Origin: Cotesia glomerata
Taxonomy: Eukaryota; Arthropoda; Insecta; Hymenoptera; Braconidae
Reading direction: 5' to 3'
Assembly: GCF_020080835.1 (NCBI RefSeq)
Contig: NC_058163.1
Span: 25,060,131 to 25,124,130 of the forward strand
DNA length: 64,000 nt
The position numbers and the translations under genes are program-made. Of this stretch, positions 62,581 through 64,000 are shown in pieces. The notes beneath the pieces are model-generated. The model was not told the origin of the DNA. It ran no database searches and was given only the letters and a program-made list of their open reading frames with translations. Positions within the stretch are counted from its first letter, which is position 1. The number at the start of each line of letters is the position of its first letter.

Positions 62581-63126
62581 CACGCAAAAAAAAATTTTGT
62601 TAAGATAACCTAAGATATGTTGTGGTAACAAATGAATTTGTTAACATAGGGATAACAAATTACTTGTTGAAATAACAAAATTTAGTTTATAACAAGTTAT
62701 TGATATGTTATAACAACAAAACAATTTGGTTACTATAGCAAAATCTTTAAGTAGATTCGACAAAATAATTTAGTTGGTATAAACAATTTTTTTTGTTGAA
62801 ACACCAAAATTATTCTAATAAAATAATAAATAAATTTGTTACATTAAATTTTATAAGAATCCATAATTTAAAAATATGCTATAATCAGTGATGTCTGATT
62901 TGGAAAATATTTTAGCACCAAATTAGTTTTGTTATTGCAATAAAATGATTTCGTTAGGACAACAAATTGATTTTGTGATTTAACAAACTGGTTTGATAGT
63001 ACAACTTGAAACATTTTGTTAATGCAACTAATAAATTTGTTGCTATAACTACACTCATTTGTAACCAGAACATATTTTTTAGTTATCCCGTCTTTTGTTA
63101 TTTCAACAAAATTGTTTTAATGCGTC
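62581..63126. mobile_element. CAC-terminal MITE N
   Basis: A 546-bp element with left end CACGCAAAAAAAAATTTTGT and a right end that is its degraded inverse (ACAAAATTGTTTTAATGCGTC). TG flanks both sides. The interior is a dense series of TTTGTTA/TAACAAA words in alternating orientation. Only one copy is present in the window. Confidence 0.7.
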
Positions 63127-64000
63127 TGAGTTGTGATGATATCAACACCAAGTTTATATTTGGTTAAATAGACAACCTTTAAGATTACTGCATTTGTTGA
63201 CACCAAAAGACTAATCACTGATTCAGGAAATAAAATCTCTACTACTGCCTTGATATTCCTGTTGATACATCTGCTCTTTCGTAACTAAAACATCCAACAT
63301 AGAAAGTTAATGAATGCCGTCTATAGAGTTTAAATGAAAATATTAAGTCAAAGGTCAACATTGTAGCAGCAGTGACGTTCATTCCAGCATACAGGCCAAA
63401 TTCGGACTAGCTTTTCTTCCTCCTCACGTCGGCTTCATAAGACTGTCATGGATGAGTTTATTAAGTCAACCCGTGACTCGCCTTATTTTTAGAGTCTCGT
63501 TTCGCTTCACCCTAAAGCAAGCTTTCCACCAGGATGCAGAGAAAACTCTTTCCAACCACCACCCTCTTTTTCTTCTCTCACCGAAAGGGGGTGACCATCG
63601 CTATGTCGGAGTGTGCCGACCGTAAATTCATATCTCGAATAATTTTCACCCGGTGGCCGGTGCAGAGACCACCATCAGAGGCTGGTTTTGGCTCACAGCC
63701 AGCGGCTCTCGTAACTTTCTCTTCTCTCGACGATCCATCTCCATCCTGCATACCTTTTCTTCTTTCACTCCCTTGCCGGTCTTCTCGGTAAACTGCATGC
63801 ACACATTTTATCACCGTACATATTCAACCATATATTAACTTTTAAAACATTTAGCCGCACGCTTTAATCACTTGTTCAGCTAATTCCTCAATTACCATCT
63901 TCTTTTTCTTCTCACAAATTAAACTCTTGCCTGAGGAATGAATCCATAAATAAATAAATACATAAATAAATGTATAAATTTATCCCAGAATTCTTTAAAT
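63127..64000. other. Unique DNA at window end
   Basis: GC-richer at 63360-63780, with overlapping frames on both strands (63534-63838) in several registers. None has a recognisable domain. It ends with a short AAATAAATA-type run. Confidence 0.4.

Noticed and set aside
62648..62665. Homing-endonuclease-like site (TAGGGATAACA) in MITE N, and a similar one near 1184
   Set aside because: Only the first 11 bases match the I-SceI site, and the words arise from the repeated TAACAAA units in N.
1..64000. CRISPR arrays, operons or bacterial signals
   Set aside because: No regular direct repeats with unique spacers, no long coding runs and no Shine-Dalgarno-type starts. The sequence is eukaryotic in character.

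Overview
This is an AT-rich animal nuclear window, most likely from an insect. The evidence is the dense set of short non-autonomous DNA transposons, a Helitron with insect-type ends, a LINE reverse-transcriptase tail of arthropod type, and no operon-like coding. A parasitoid hymenopteran would fit, but nothing in the sequence proves it. I find no host protein-coding exon, tRNA or rRNA gene. The longest open frame (169 aa, minus strand, 15974-16483) has no recognisable domain.

The window alternates between two kinds of DNA. About 17 kb is recognisable interspersed repeat: Helitrons at 186-754, 8569-9141 and 57215-57680; a Helentron/HINE-like family at 8511-9704, 14363-14970, 37024-37639 and 43397-44010, with a divergent relative at 10496-11514; and many MITEs that begin with CAC and carry 2-bp target duplications, at 2437, 3674, 10601, 20384, 22277, 24247, 26528, 29159, 32158, 39869, 43171, 45577, 47678, 51875, 54393, 60731 and 62581. 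There are also fold-back elements at 4971 and 57696, a two-copy TIR family at 6626 and 12455, a tandem array of hairpins at 50098-50781, a short tandem array at 3331-3665 and one LINE 3' remnant at 33091-33294. Nesting is clear in several places: Helitron in HINE, MITE in HINE, and a hairpin insert in a MITE.

Between the repeats lie unique, GC-richer blocks (for example 5690-6420, 15900-20150, 30530-31900, 53050-54380 and 58140-60720) that look like intron or intergenic sequence. The most interesting non-repeat signal is a set of four plus-strand sites (5748, 15197, 53072, 60090), plus a weaker one at 37967, where a pyrimidine tract and CAG abut GTRAG with no exon between. This is the structure of recursive splice sites (ratchet points) known from very long insect introns. 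It suggests that the whole window may lie inside one giant intron of a plus-strand gene. That is inference and needs RNA data.

No genes can be described as working together here. The annotation is mainly of transposons, their insertion order and candidate splicing signals.
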